Position numbers and translations under genes: made by a program | DNA from: an uncultured Bacteroidales bacterium | GTDB lineage: Bacteria > Bacteroidota > Bacteroidia > Bacteroidales > UBA11471 | Direction of reading: 5' to 3' | NCBI GenBank assembly: GCA_947589325.1 | Contig: CANQAM010000014.1 | Coordinates: 1 to 51,711, forward strand | Length of the DNA stretch: 51,711 bases | The notes under the pieces: generated by a model | Seen by the model: the letters and a program-made list of their open reading frames with translations, nothing else | What the model was told of the DNA's origin: nothing | The model's database searches: none | Part shown: piece by piece, positions 7,826 through 15,943 of the stretch | Layout of the letters: each line of letters opens with the position of its first letter | Numbering within the stretch: the stretch's first letter is position 1

Positions 7826-8698
7826 ATGAAGAGGGAAGACTTTGAACTCCAATTAAAGTCTCAAATTGAACGTGGTAATGATTTATTGCATCGTGAAGTT
7901 AGTGGGGATAAAACGACTTTTGTGCACCCAAGAAGAATTATAGAAATAGAGGAATATGACGAAAAAGAGAAAAAAATGTTCCTCGAAGATTGCAGAAAAT
8001 GGGATACATATAATAGCGCATTAATAAGCCATTCTTTTGATGACAATGAATCACCACATTCTTATTTCAGGGCTTATGGTCATACAGGAGATTTAACAAA
8101 ATTATTCGGTGAAGATATTGTCAAAGAAGTTAAGCATCAAATATATGAAAAAGTAATTTATCTCGAGAGTTTAATTAAGCAGTTGCCATTAGTTTCTCAA
8201 GCTGCGGCAGTAGTAGACGATAATCATGATATGGGTGCAAAAGTAGATATGGAAAATAAAGATATTTTTATTGTTCATGGTCATGATAATGGATTAAAAA
8301 ATGAGGTCGCACGGTTTATCACTGATATGGGTTACAATCCAATTATTCTGCACGAACAACCTAATATAGGTAAAACTATAATTGAAAAAATAGAAACTTA
8401 TTCCAATGTCTGCTACGCAATAGTTTTATATACTCCGTGTGATAAGGGGGCATCAAAGGATAGTCCGAATGTATTACCTAGAGCAAGACAGAATGTTGTA
8501 TTTGAGCATGGATATCTTATAGGAAAACTGGGCAGGGAGAAGGTTTGCGCCTTAATTAAAGAGGAGGTAGAGAAACCTGGCGATGTTGATGGAGTCGTAT
8601 ATGTTACATATGATAATCGAGGTGCATGGAAAATGGAGATTGCCAAAGAGTTTAAAATATTAGGAATGGAATTTAACTCAGACGCGATTTTTCGTTAG
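7826..8698 (+). CDS. TIR-like (PF10137/CAP12-type) predicted NAD-hydrolysing effector
   Basis: The C-terminal half is a TIR-like domain of the PF10137 group, found in Pycsar/CBASS-type effectors and standalone proteins: IFIVHGHD at the first strand, LHEQPNIGKTIIEKIE with a conserved Glu, a YTPCDKG loop, then RARQNVVFEHGYLIGKLGR. In related TIR domains this fold cleaves NAD+ and a Glu is catalytic; activity here is inferred. The first 140 residues are helical and unrecognised, and could be the sensing part. The ATG at 7826 is preferred over 7805 because AAAGGAA precedes it at good spacing and the predicted transcript start leaves it a longer leader; the upstream ATG would add 7 residues (297 in total). 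The gene is divergent from the XRE operon and shares its control region, so it may be an independent abortive-infection gene or part of the neighbouring module. Confidence 0.82.
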   Translation: MKREDFELQLKSQIERGNDLLHREVSGDKTTFVHPRRIIEIEEYDEKEKKMFLEDCRKWDTYNSALISHSFDDNESPHSYFRAYGHTGDLTKLFGEDIVKEVKHQIYEKVIYLESLIKQLPLVSQAAAVVDDNHDMGAKVDMENKDIFIVHGHDNGLKNEVARFITDMGYNPIILHEQPNIGKTIIEKIETYSNVCYAIVLYTPCDKGASKDSPNVLPRARQNVVFEHGYLIGKLGREKVCALIKEEVEKPGDVDGVVYVTYDNRGAWKMEIAKEFKILGMEFNSDAIFR

Positions 8699-8748
8699 TT
8701 CTTAAGACGGCAATTGTTTGTCCGATATGTCTGTCAATCGCCTCAGCC

Positions 8749-8848
8749 CGTCTCAGATGGTGCGGTTTGTTTGCGCAAATTTCATTGATTATTATAAAAT
8801 GCACTGATAATCAATATTGATAGATTTCTTCAATGAGGAAGAGTATTA
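8749..8848. repeat. two-block repeat, copy 1, 3' of the decarboxylase gene
   Basis: Block A (8749-8776) starts CGTCTCAGATGGTGCGG and block B (8829-8848) reads TTCAATGAGGAAGAGTATTA; they are separated by a 52-base AT-rich spacer. Copy 2 (10589-10678) has the same blocks, 27 of 28 and 20 of 20 identical, with an unrelated 42-base spacer. The first 11 bases of the copy 2 block A are a near-perfect palindrome. Together with the G-tract at 8905 this fills the 321-base gap between the TIR and decarboxylase genes, where I see no gene. Confidence 0.7.
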
Positions 8849-8904
8849 GTGCTGTTTTTAGCATAATATCAAATATTAAATCCCTGTTAATCAATAAGAT
8901 TAGC

Positions 8905-8914
8905 GGGGGGGGGG
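8905..8914. repeat. homopolymer of ten G
   Basis: A run of ten G in an otherwise AT-rich intergenic stretch, about 105 bases past the end of the decarboxylase gene. Tracts this long slip during replication and often drive phase variation when placed in a promoter or start region. Here it lies downstream of two convergent genes, so an effect on expression is not obvious. Confidence 0.6.
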
Positions 8915-9019
8915 TAATTTGTTGGGGAAACCGTGCTTTGCCTTCCGGGAGGGTACGACCTATCCGTAAAACTTGTTTTGAAGAGTGTACGCCCTCCCTT
9001 GATAACTGCTGGGGGGTGA

Positions 9020-10306
9020 TTAGCGAACCTGTTTCAATTCACCTATCTTCTCGCCCATCAGAATGTGCTGCCATGCACCGTCCTCATCTTGCGGAGAGGT
9101 TAAATGGAAATTGGCTTCCTTTTGGAACACCAATACGAAATCCGAGCCACCAAACAAAAAATAACCCAACTCATCGCCTTTTTCCACTCGCTTGCCTACG
9201 TGCAAATCTTCCGAGAAATTAACAGAAGCGACTTGTGACATTCCGATAGGCATCACAGCAACCAACCCATGCGACTCCGTTTCAATGATAGTCAGCCCGC
9301 GCGTTTCGATACTTTGCCAACCCGGTACGGAACAATCAACTATGTATTGCTGCAAGTTGGGTTCCCAAGTAATCTTTCCGCCCAATGCATCATCTCCCGG
9401 AATAATACGAAGCTCGCGGATTATTCCGGATAACGGGAAATGATAACGGTGATAATCATTTGCATTGAGAAAAGCGTGGTAGAAAGTGCCGCCGGCAAAA
9501 GCGTCACAATATGGACTATCCGGACCGATAAGGTTGCGTATGGAGTTGAATACACGTGATTTTACCGTGATCTTCTCATTCGTGATGATGTATGAATCAT
9601 CATCGATTTCCCAAACTCCCTGCGGAATGCAATCGGCCGGTGATGCCACGATTGAATTGTCTTCCGGAGAGGCTATGGGACGCTGGTCGGCAGACGCAAG
9701 GCGACGGCTGAAAAAATCATTGAACGAATGCCAGTGCGAAGGATCTTCATACCAGCCCTTGGTCATGCCAAGCTCTTCTTGCTGCATCATCAGTTCCTCG
9801 TACTCCTTGTTCCAAGATGCGGGTGAAGAGAGGAAACTACCCCATGACTTGCAATAATCTACCAACCAACTGCGGTATGGCTCTACGTATTGCACCGAAT
9901 TGGTGAAAAGACTTTCATTCTCCAACGATTCCAGTGGCATGCAGTTGATGAAATAGCAATAGCATAGAGCTTGATACATACGTCCGAAAATGCTGGGTTG
10001 GCCGGGACAGAAAATCACATCCCAAGGCAGGGCGGTCTGAGAGCGGTCAATGAAATCATAGTACGCCTCCAATGACTGCACCGGATTGGTAGAGGGGTCT
10101 GGGTTGATCTTCCGACCTTTTTCGATAGCTTCCAATAGAAGGGACTTGATGCGGCTGTCTTGCTTCACCATATCCACCAACTTCTGTGTAGTGGCGCTAT
10201 ACGGTTTGTTCTCTTTTGTCGCACAATTCTGTCCCAAAACCGACAGGAATACAAAGAACACGAATGCGGTAAGTATCCTCAATGAATTGTGATTCAATTG
10301 TTTCAT
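9020..10306 (-). CDS. exported phosphatidylserine decarboxylase-like protein
   Basis: A 428-residue protein with an N-terminal hydrophobic segment (residues 10-28, LTAFVFFVFLSVLG) followed by a Cys, suggesting a signal peptide or lipoprotein-like anchor. Residues about 190-425 match PF02666 phosphatidylserine decarboxylase: DFFSRRLA, NDYHRYHFPLSG with the family histidines, and a late FLFGGSDFVLVF. In the family the Ser of the (L/G)GS motif is self-cleaved to a pyruvoyl cofactor, so GGS here suggests a processed, active enzyme. The 190-residue N-terminal extension is not part of the classical enzyme, which is a cytoplasmic membrane protein without such an extension. It lies alone in a defence island between two copies of a repeat, so it is an accessory paralogue and not the housekeeping psd. 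Substrate and role are unknown. Confidence 0.8.
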   Translation of the reverse strand: MKQLNHNSLRILTAFVFFVFLSVLGQNCATKENKPYSATTQKLVDMVKQDSRIKSLLLEAIEKGRKINPDPSTNPVQSLEAYYDFIDRSQTALPWDVIFCPGQPSIFGRMYQALCYCYFINCMPLESLENESLFTNSVQYVEPYRSWLVDYCKSWGSFLSSPASWNKEYEELMMQQEELGMTKGWYEDPSHWHSFNDFFSRRLASADQRPIASPEDNSIVASPADCIPQGVWEIDDDSYIITNEKITVKSRVFNSIRNLIGPDSPYCDAFAGGTFYHAFLNANDYHRYHFPLSGIIRELRIIPGDDALGGKITWEPNLQQYIVDCSVPGWQSIETRGLTIIETESHGLVAVMPIGMSQVASVNFSEDLHVGKRVEKGDELGYFLFGGSDFVLVFQKEANFHLTSPQDEDGAWQHILMGEKIGELKQVR

Positions 10307-10340
10307 GGCTAAATTTGAATTTAGAATTTACATATTTGAA

Positions 10341-10348
10341 ACAAATAT
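10341..10348 (-). promoter_or_regulatory. -7 element of the decarboxylase gene
   Basis: CAAATATA reads TATATTTG on the minus strand, a TAnnTTTG match 34 bases before the start codon. The rest of the 455-base gap (10307-10761) holds repeat copy 2 and AT-rich sequence in which I see no gene. Confidence 0.5.
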
Positions 10349-10588
10349 ACCATATTTTTAGGAATATACCCGCATACATCGGGTACAAAAATTACCATAT
10401 CTTTCTTCATACACAAACCGATTGAAATTATCAAACACGGAATCTGAAACAAGTGTGATTCTTTCGTCAGGAGAAATACCGTAAAAAAGGTTTACAGTTT
10501 CACTTTAATGCATGTTTTAGTATTAGAGGCTATGATGTGTAGCAAAAGGGTGGAAAATATAATTTGTTTATTCTCCATTCTTACGAAT

Positions 10589-10678
10589 CGTCTCAGACGG
10601 TGCGGTTTGTTTGCGCTAATTATGTTAATCCCAATATAATATATTGTATATAAACTTATTCAATGAGGAAGAGTATTA
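10589..10678. repeat. two-block repeat, copy 2, 3' of the mrr gene
   Basis: Block A at 10589-10616 contains CGTCTCAGACGGTGCGG, whose first 11 bases form a CGTCT-C-AGACG palindrome. Block B at 10659-10678 is identical to that of copy 1. The copy lies 84 bases downstream of the mrr stop codon, as copy 1 lies 171 bases downstream of the decarboxylase stop; both have the same orientation relative to their gene. This gives a gene-repeat-gene-repeat layout with a unit of 1,840 bases. Confidence 0.7.
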
Positions 10679-10761
10679 ACTGCTGTTAATTGGTTTATAT
10701 AATTAAATATCAGTGAGATAAACAATGAAAATTTGTTTGTCGTGCGGGTGTTATAAAAAAT

Positions 10762-11682
10762 TTATTCTTCTGTGAAATAGTCGTTGTCCAATTGTTTGAT
10801 TTCGTAGGTTTGCCGGACTGTAACACCCAGATTATATTCAATCATATACTTGCATAGCTGTTCTCCGTCAATCAAGATAATTTTCAGACCACCAATGGAT
10901 TCTACACTCTTTTTGACTTTATCGGAAAATTTAGAAGTCGTGATAAACACGCCCTTTGAAGCGTGTTTGAAATTTAGAGCACCTATGAACTTTTGTATCT
11001 CAACGCTTCCGATATTTGCACTCCACCGTTTCGCTTGAAGGTAGATAGTATCAAAACCGAGTTTGTCTTCTTTAATCACGCCGTCGATTCCATTGTCATG
11101 GGTATATTGGGTAACTTTTGCTGCATCTTCAAAACTTCCTCCGTACCCCATTTTTACCAATAATTCTACAACTAAACGCTCAAAGAATTCCGGCGATGAT
11201 TCCATGATTTTAGACAATAAATCTTTGGCAAGAGTTTCGTTTATTTGACGGTGTGCATCGGCAATGAGGTCTGTGGGTGTGCTTTCTTCTTGGACAGATG
11301 GGTTTAAGTCTTTTTGTGTAAGATTTTTGTCCTCTTTTGTTTTTGGTGTTGCAAATGTTGAAAAAGAGGGTATTTGCAATAAGTCCCCTTTATTGAATCC
11401 GTTTTTATGCTCGGCAAGAAATGATAATCCTGTCTTATTGATTGTATAATAGCCGCGCTTGGGTGCATCGATCAGTCCAGCTTGCAAAAAATAGGATACA
11501 GTCCATGATACACGGTCGGCAACCTGTGTCTTTTTCCCGCTTTTGATTAGGGTATTGACATCTGAATCAGAAAGATGAAAGTAATCGATGATATATTTCC
11601 GCAACATTTCTTGCGTGTAGGTATTGCCATCGGACAAACATTTCAAGCATGGGTGGAAAAATTCTTCAAATTTGGGGACCAT
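10762..11682 (-). CDS. mrr: Mrr-type type IV restriction endonuclease
   Basis: A 306-residue protein with the two-domain plan of Mrr. Residues 1-95 are the winged-helix Mrr_N domain (RVSWTVSYFLQAGLIDAPKRG is its wing). Residues about 155-290 are the PDDEXK-type Mrr catalytic domain: FFERLVVELLVKMGYGG, then D200 in NGIDGVI and Q216/K218 in YLQAKRW, which form the active site, and KGVFITTSKFS after it. Mrr enzymes cut DNA bearing methylated bases and so restrict modified phage or foreign DNA. Length is close to E. coli Mrr (304). It has its own -7 element, and no methyltransferase gene lies nearby, as expected for a modification-dependent enzyme. Confidence 0.9.
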   Translation of the reverse strand: MVPKFEEFFHPCLKCLSDGNTYTQEMLRKYIIDYFHLSDSDVNTLIKSGKKTQVADRVSWTVSYFLQAGLIDAPKRGYYTINKTGLSFLAEHKNGFNKGDLLQIPSFSTFATPKTKEDKNLTQKDLNPSVQEESTPTDLIADAHRQINETLAKDLLSKIMESSPEFFERLVVELLVKMGYGGSFEDAAKVTQYTHDNGIDGVIKEDKLGFDTIYLQAKRWSANIGSVEIQKFIGALNFKHASKGVFITTSKFSDKVKKSVESIGGLKIILIDGEQLCKYMIEYNLGVTVRQTYEIKQLDNDYFTEE

Positions 11683-11714
11683 AGTTTTTCTATGTTAGTT
11701 ATTCACATGTGATA

Positions 11715-11722
11715 CAAAGATA
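11715..11722 (-). promoter_or_regulatory. -7 element of mrr
   Basis: CAAAGATA reads TATCTTTG on the minus strand, matching TAnnTTTG, 32 bases upstream of the mrr start codon. No TTTG is seen at the usual 19-base spacing. Confidence 0.5.
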
Positions 11723-11826
11723 ATATAATTTTTTGAAATGCCATACTATTTAATCTGTTTCTAATTAATGAATGAATTTTTGTTTTTTTACGACGGAGCC
11801 CTTTTGTCATATTAATGCTTATAGAT

Positions 11827-12699
11827 TTACTCTTCTTGCTCATAATAATAAGAATAATCTATACCTTTCATAAAGGTTTCACGATCATTAATTTTGTCCG
11901 TTAATCCCGATTGCAGAAGGTTCTTAATGTTAGATGCATTGACTACACTGAGTTGCATGGCACTCAGATACTCTTTTTTGTTAATAAGGCTCCAATCTAT
12001 ACATTTTTTTAGACGCTTTTTGAGGATTAAATCGAGCCAAATGCGAGTAGATCTTCCGTTTCCTTCGCGGAAAGGATGGGCAATATTCATCTCGACATAT
12101 TTGTCCACAATTTGTTCGAATGTGTCCTCCGGCATTTGCTCGATGGAAGAAAGTGTTTGTGGCAGGTATTGGACCATTGCAAATTGAAATCCTCCTTTTG
12201 CCAAATTAACTGAACGAATCTGTCCGGCAAAATCATACAAACCTCCGAATAAATAGGCGTGTATTTGTTGCAATCCTTTTACTGTTCCGACTTCAATGTT
12301 ATCGATTAGATTGCTTCCAAAAAGTGCATACGCTTTCGATTTGCTCTTGCCGTCGATTGTTTCATCACTGTTGGTAAACCACTCGACAAATCTTGCTGCC
12401 TTCGTATTCGGAAACGCCTTTGCCAATCGTATAACGCCGTTAAAGTCAAGAGTATCAGATAACCGCTGCTTGCCATCTGGCGCAGTAAGTTTTAACTGGT
12501 TAGTAACACTAACCAGTTCAGCATTTTCTTTTTTGAGCTTGTTTTTTAGATATTTCCAATAATTGCGATTCTTTTGATAGTCGTCCTGATTATTCAAAAC
12601 GCCTATAATATCCAGCACGGAGAACCACCATTTAGAATGTTCTTCGTCCCATATAGCCCGTACTTCTCGGTCATTATAAAATCGAATGGATATTTTCAT
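11827..12699 (-). CDS. Bro-N/Fic fusion protein
   Basis: A 290-residue protein. Residues 1-110 resemble the Bro-N domain of phage antirepressors and RhuM-type proteins ([13 protein letters not shown], then [21 protein letters not shown]). Residues about 130-270 are a Fic domain with the complete active site [12 protein letters not shown] at 208-219; the His is catalytic and the Gly-Asn-Gly loop binds nucleotide. Fic enzymes usually transfer AMP to target proteins and can be toxins. The combination suggests a DNA-associated regulator or toxin carried by a mobile element. No antitoxin of the FicT/FicA type (SxxxEGN helix) is visible next to it, nor an obvious inhibitory helix in the protein. 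Its -7 element lies at 12818-12825. Confidence 0.85.
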   Translation of the reverse strand: MKISIRFYNDREVRAIWDEEHSKWWFSVLDIIGVLNNQDDYQKNRNYWKYLKNKLKKENAELVSVTNQLKLTAPDGKQRLSDTLDFNGVIRLAKAFPNTKAARFVEWFTNSDETIDGKSKSKAYALFGSNLIDNIEVGTVKGLQQIHAYLFGGLYDFAGQIRSVNLAKGGFQFAMVQYLPQTLSSIEQMPEDTFEQIVDKYVEMNIAHPFREGNGRSTRIWLDLILKKRLKKCIDWSLINKKEYLSAMQLSVVNASNIKNLLQSGLTDKINDRETFMKGIDYSYYYEQEE

Positions 12700-12817
12700 A
12701 CTGATTATTTGATTTCATCATCAATTTTCATCGACATACCGATAAAATGTAATTTCCTTACAGCCTCCGGTCGTGATATTAGTTCCTGTTTTGCCCATAA
12801 ATTTTTCGATACTTCTA

Positions 12818-12825
12818 CAAAGGTA
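12818..12825 (-). promoter_or_regulatory. -7 element of the Bro-N/Fic gene
   Basis: CAAAGGTA reads TACCTTTG on the minus strand, a TAnnTTTG match about 120 bases before the start codon. Base composition changes from AT-rich to GC-rich just beyond this point. Confidence 0.45.
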
Positions 12826-12982
12826 ATATAAAATGTGAAAAAGATAAAGGTGGGGAAGAAATTATGTATGAATGCAAAACCATTCGCAAGGTGTTTAACA
12901 GGTTTATGGACGGTGCTGAAATTTGGGCGAGGCAGTGTGTGGAAGTCGGCGGGAATTACTATCTTTGAGCGGAAAATTGTTC

Positions 12983-14131
12983 ATGCCGATGAAAATTTAT
13001 CGAACGACATTTGCAGCGATTCTTCTTGCTTTGCTGGCGACGGCGTGCGGCAACCGCACGGCGGCGACTCTCGACGAATTTACGGAAACGGTTTATTCGC
13101 CCCGATATGCCTCCGGTTTTTCCATCAAAGGCATCGAGGGAAAGGAGAGCGTGCTGATTACGGTTTCCAATCCGTGGCAGAATGCCGACGGTGTGGTTGC
13201 GCGTCTTTTCATTGCCCGCAATGAGGAGCCGGTGCCCGCCGGATTCACGGGGCAGGTGCTGCGGGGTGAGGCGTCTCGCATCGTTGCCATGTCGGCTACC
13301 CATATCGCCATGCTGGCTGCCATCGGTGCCGACGACCGTGTGGTCGGCGTGTCGTGCATCGACTATATTTCGAATGAATATGTCGCCTCGCATCGCGACA
13401 GTATCGGCGATGTGGGGTACGAGGGGAATATCGATTACGAACTGCTGCTGTCGCTCCGTCCCGACCTCGTGCTGCTTTACGGCATCAACGGCGCCAATCC
13501 GATGGAAGGCAAACTCTCGGAACTGGGTATTCCGTATATGTATGTCGGCGACTATCTCGAAGAGTCTCCGCTCGGAAAAGCGGAGTGGCTGGTTGCCGTC
13601 GGCGAGACGGTGGGGCGGCGAGCCGAAGCCGTCCGGCACTTCGACCCGATAGCCGAGCGCTACGATGCCTTGAAAGAGCAGGTGGCTGCGACGACGTCCG
13701 ATGCCCCTTCGGTCATGCTCAATGCCCCTTATGGCGATTCGTGGTTCATGCCATCGACAGGGAGTTATTTAGTGCAGTTGATTGCCGATGCCGGCGGTGA
13801 TTACATTTACAAGGAGAATGCGGGCAATGCCTCGCTGCCCATCGACCTCGAAGAAGCCTATCTGCTGGTCGCCGGCGCCGATATGTGGCTTCACACCGGT
13901 TCGGCAAATACTCTCGACGAGTTGAGTGCCGCCTGCCCGAAATTCACCGACACCCGCTGTTTCAGAAACGGCAGTGTCTATAACAACACCCGCCGGATTA
14001 ATGCTGCCGGCGGCAACGACTTTTTCGAGTCGGCGGTCGTCAATCCCGATATTCTTTTGCGAGACCTTGTGAAAATATTTCACCCCGAAATGGTGAAGGA
14101 AGATTTAGTATATTACAAAAAATTGCGATAG
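12983..14131 (+). CDS. ABC importer substrate-binding lipoprotein (BtuF/FecB type)
   Basis: The protein starts with a lipoprotein signal peptide ending LLALLATAC, so it is anchored after cleavage before the Cys. Residues about 95-370 form the helical-backbone binding fold of BtuF/FecB proteins (PF01497): SRIVAMSATHIAMLAAIGADDRVVG at its start region and the LRPDLVLLYG strand. It delivers a cobalamin, haem or siderophore-type ligand to the permease encoded by the next gene; the exact ligand cannot be read from sequence. ATG at 12983 or 12989 both give the signal peptide. It is the first gene of a three-gene operon; its stop codon is immediately followed by the permease ATG. I looked for a cobalamin riboswitch upstream and did not find one. 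Confidence 0.88.
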   Translation: MPMKIYRTTFAAILLALLATACGNRTAATLDEFTETVYSPRYASGFSIKGIEGKESVLITVSNPWQNADGVVARLFIARNEEPVPAGFTGQVLRGEASRIVAMSATHIAMLAAIGADDRVVGVSCIDYISNEYVASHRDSIGDVGYEGNIDYELLLSLRPDLVLLYGINGANPMEGKLSELGIPYMYVGDYLEESPLGKAEWLVAVGETVGRRAEAVRHFDPIAERYDALKEQVAATTSDAPSVMLNAPYGDSWFMPSTGSYLVQLIADAGGDYIYKENAGNASLPIDLEEAYLLVAGADMWLHTGSANTLDELSAACPKFTDTRCFRNGSVYNNTRRINAAGGNDFFESAVVNPDILLRDLVKIFHPEMVKEDLVYYKKLR

Positions 14132-15121
14132 ATGCGTTCCCGTGCCTCCCTGCTGTTTATTCTGTTGATTGCCTTGACGATCGTTCTTTTTCTGTTCGAC
14201 TTGGCAGTAGGGAGTGTCGCCCTGCCGCTGCGCGATGTCTGGAAGGCTTTGACCGGAGGCGACTGTCCGGAGGCGACGGCGAAAATCGTTTTGAATATCC
14301 GCTTGTTGAAAGCCGTCGTGGCGCTGTTTGCCGGCGCAGCGCTGTCGGTGAGCGGATTGCAGATGCAGACCCTTTTCCGCAACCCGCTGGCAGGTCCCTA
14401 CGTGTTAGGTATCAGTTCGGGCGCAAGTCTCGGCGTGGCGTTGTTCATACTCGGAGCGCCGCTGCTCGGGCTGCCGGCGGCTGTTCTCTCTTTCGGCATT
14501 GCCGGTGCGGCATGGGTTGGCGCCGCGCTTGTCTTGACAATTGTCGTTGCGGCGAGCCGCCGCATCAAAGACATCATGGTCATTCTTATTCTCGGCATGA
14601 TGTTTTCGTCGGGGGCGGGAGCTGTCGTGCAGATACTGCAATACCTCAGCAAAGAGGAGGCATTGAAATCCTTTGTCATTTGGACGATGGGCTCGCTCGG
14701 CGACGTTACCGCCCCGCAGCTCGCTATTCTCATACCCGCCGTTTTGGTCGGACTGTTGCTGGCGGTGGTTACGATAAAGCCGCTCAACCTGCTCCTTTTC
14801 GGTGAAGAATATGCCGTTACCATGGGCTTGAATCTGCGCCGTACCCGCAATCTCTTGTTTCTCTCCACTACCTTCCTTGCCGGCACGGTTACCGCTTTTT
14901 GCGGACCTATCGGGTTCATCGGGCTGGCGATGCCGCATATCACGAGGTGGCTGTTCGACGAAAGCGACCACCGCATACTTCTCCCGGGCACGATATTCAC
15001 GGGTGCTTCCGTGTTGCTTTTGTGCGATATCGTTTCCAAAATATTTGTTTTACCGGTAAACGCCATCACCTCCCTGTTGGGCATACCTGTCGTGGTGTGG
15101 GTGGTGCTGCGCCACAAATGA
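14132..15121 (+). CDS. FecCD/BtuC-family ABC importer permease
   Basis: A 329-residue inner-membrane protein with the many hydrophobic helices of the FecCD family (PF01032), which has about ten. Family signatures visible are LSVSGLQMQTLFRNPLAGPY near residue 70, GISSGASLGVALF, and FCGPIGFIGLAMPHITRW near residue 270. It forms the channel for the ligand delivered by the upstream lipoprotein. Its ATG directly abuts the previous stop and its own stop overlaps the ATPase start (ATGA), a sign of translational coupling. Confidence 0.92.
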   Translation: MRSRASLLFILLIALTIVLFLFDLAVGSVALPLRDVWKALTGGDCPEATAKIVLNIRLLKAVVALFAGAALSVSGLQMQTLFRNPLAGPYVLGISSGASLGVALFILGAPLLGLPAAVLSFGIAGAAWVGAALVLTIVVAASRRIKDIMVILILGMMFSSGAGAVVQILQYLSKEEALKSFVIWTMGSLGDVTAPQLAILIPAVLVGLLLAVVTIKPLNLLLFGEEYAVTMGLNLRRTRNLLFLSTTFLAGTVTAFCGPIGFIGLAMPHITRWLFDESDHRILLPGTIFTGASVLLLCDIVSKIFVLPVNAITSLLGIPVVVWVVLRHK

Positions 15122-15891
15122 TTTCCCGTATGATACAGCTCGACGATTTTTCTATCGGATACGGTTCGCGCCTGCTGCTCGACCATGCAGAGGCAGCGTT
15201 TGCCGGCGGTCGGCTTACGGCGCTGATAGGGCGCAACGGTACGGGCAAATCGACCCTTCTCCGCGCCATTGCCGGACTCAACCGCCGCTATTCCGGCGAC
15301 CTGTTTTTGGCAGGGAAACGGGTGCGTGATTTGTCGCCGCAGGAGTCGGCGAGGGTGCTGGCATTCGTAACGACCGAGCGCACGCGCATTCCCAGCCTCC
15401 GTTGCGAAGATGTCGTGTCGCTCGGACGTGCTCCCTATACCAACTGGATAGGCAGCCTGCAAGCTGCCGACAGAGAGATTGTGCGGAACGCTTTGGTGTC
15501 GGTAGGCATGGAGCAGTATGCCCACCGCACGATGGATACGATGAGCGACGGTGAGTGCCAGCGCATCATGATTGCCCGCGCGTTGGCGCAGCAGACGCCG
15601 GTTATCCTGCTCGACGAGCCGACCTCGTTTCTCGACCTGCCGAACCGTTACGAACTTTGCGCCCTGCTGGCTCGATTGGCGCACGACGAGGGTAAATGTA
15701 TTCTTTTTTCCACCCACGAACTCGATGTTGCCATACAGATGTGCGACGGCATCGCCCTCATCGACGACGGCAAAATCTGTCATCTTCCCGTTGGAGAAAT
15801 GATAGCGAGTGGACACATACAACGCTTGTTCAAGATTCCGAACATGCCTGCCGGCATCTCCGCCCGTTCGGATATTCACGAAGAAAAATAA
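15118..15891 (+). CDS. ABC importer ATPase (FecE/BtuD type)
   Basis: A 257-residue ATP-binding cassette protein: Walker A GRNGTGKST, signature MSDGECQRIMIARALAQ, Walker B VILLDEPTSFLDL and the switch His in LFSTHELDVA. It powers the BtuC/FecD-type permease encoded just before. The ATG at 15118 overlaps the permease stop by four bases; an alternative ATG is at 15130. The gene ends convergent to xerD with a gap of 52 bases and no clear terminator. Confidence 0.92.
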   Translation: MISRMIQLDDFSIGYGSRLLLDHAEAAFAGGRLTALIGRNGTGKSTLLRAIAGLNRRYSGDLFLAGKRVRDLSPQESARVLAFVTTERTRIPSLRCEDVVSLGRAPYTNWIGSLQAADREIVRNALVSVGMEQYAHRTMDTMSDGECQRIMIARALAQQTPVILLDEPTSFLDLPNRYELCALLARLAHDEGKCILFSTHELDVAIQMCDGIALIDDGKICHLPVGEMIASGHIQRLFKIPNMPAGISARSDIHEEK

Positions 15892-15943
15892 GCTGTTTCC
15901 GATTCAAAAAAACGCGGATTCATCGAAAAAAGTCGCCCTCGTT

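Noticed and set aside
8833-9222. 129-codon plus-strand frame between TIR and decarboxylase genes
   Set aside because: It starts inside repeat copy 1, runs through the G-tract and overlaps the decarboxylase gene; no family resemblance.
12835-12982. Cobalamin riboswitch before the BtuFCD-like operon
   Set aside because: No B12-box or the expected long structured leader is visible in this short stretch.
14398-15879. Long minus-strand frame opposite the permease and ATPase
   Set aside because: It is the complement of two well-supported ABC transporter genes and has no family features; GC-rich codon bias keeps it open.
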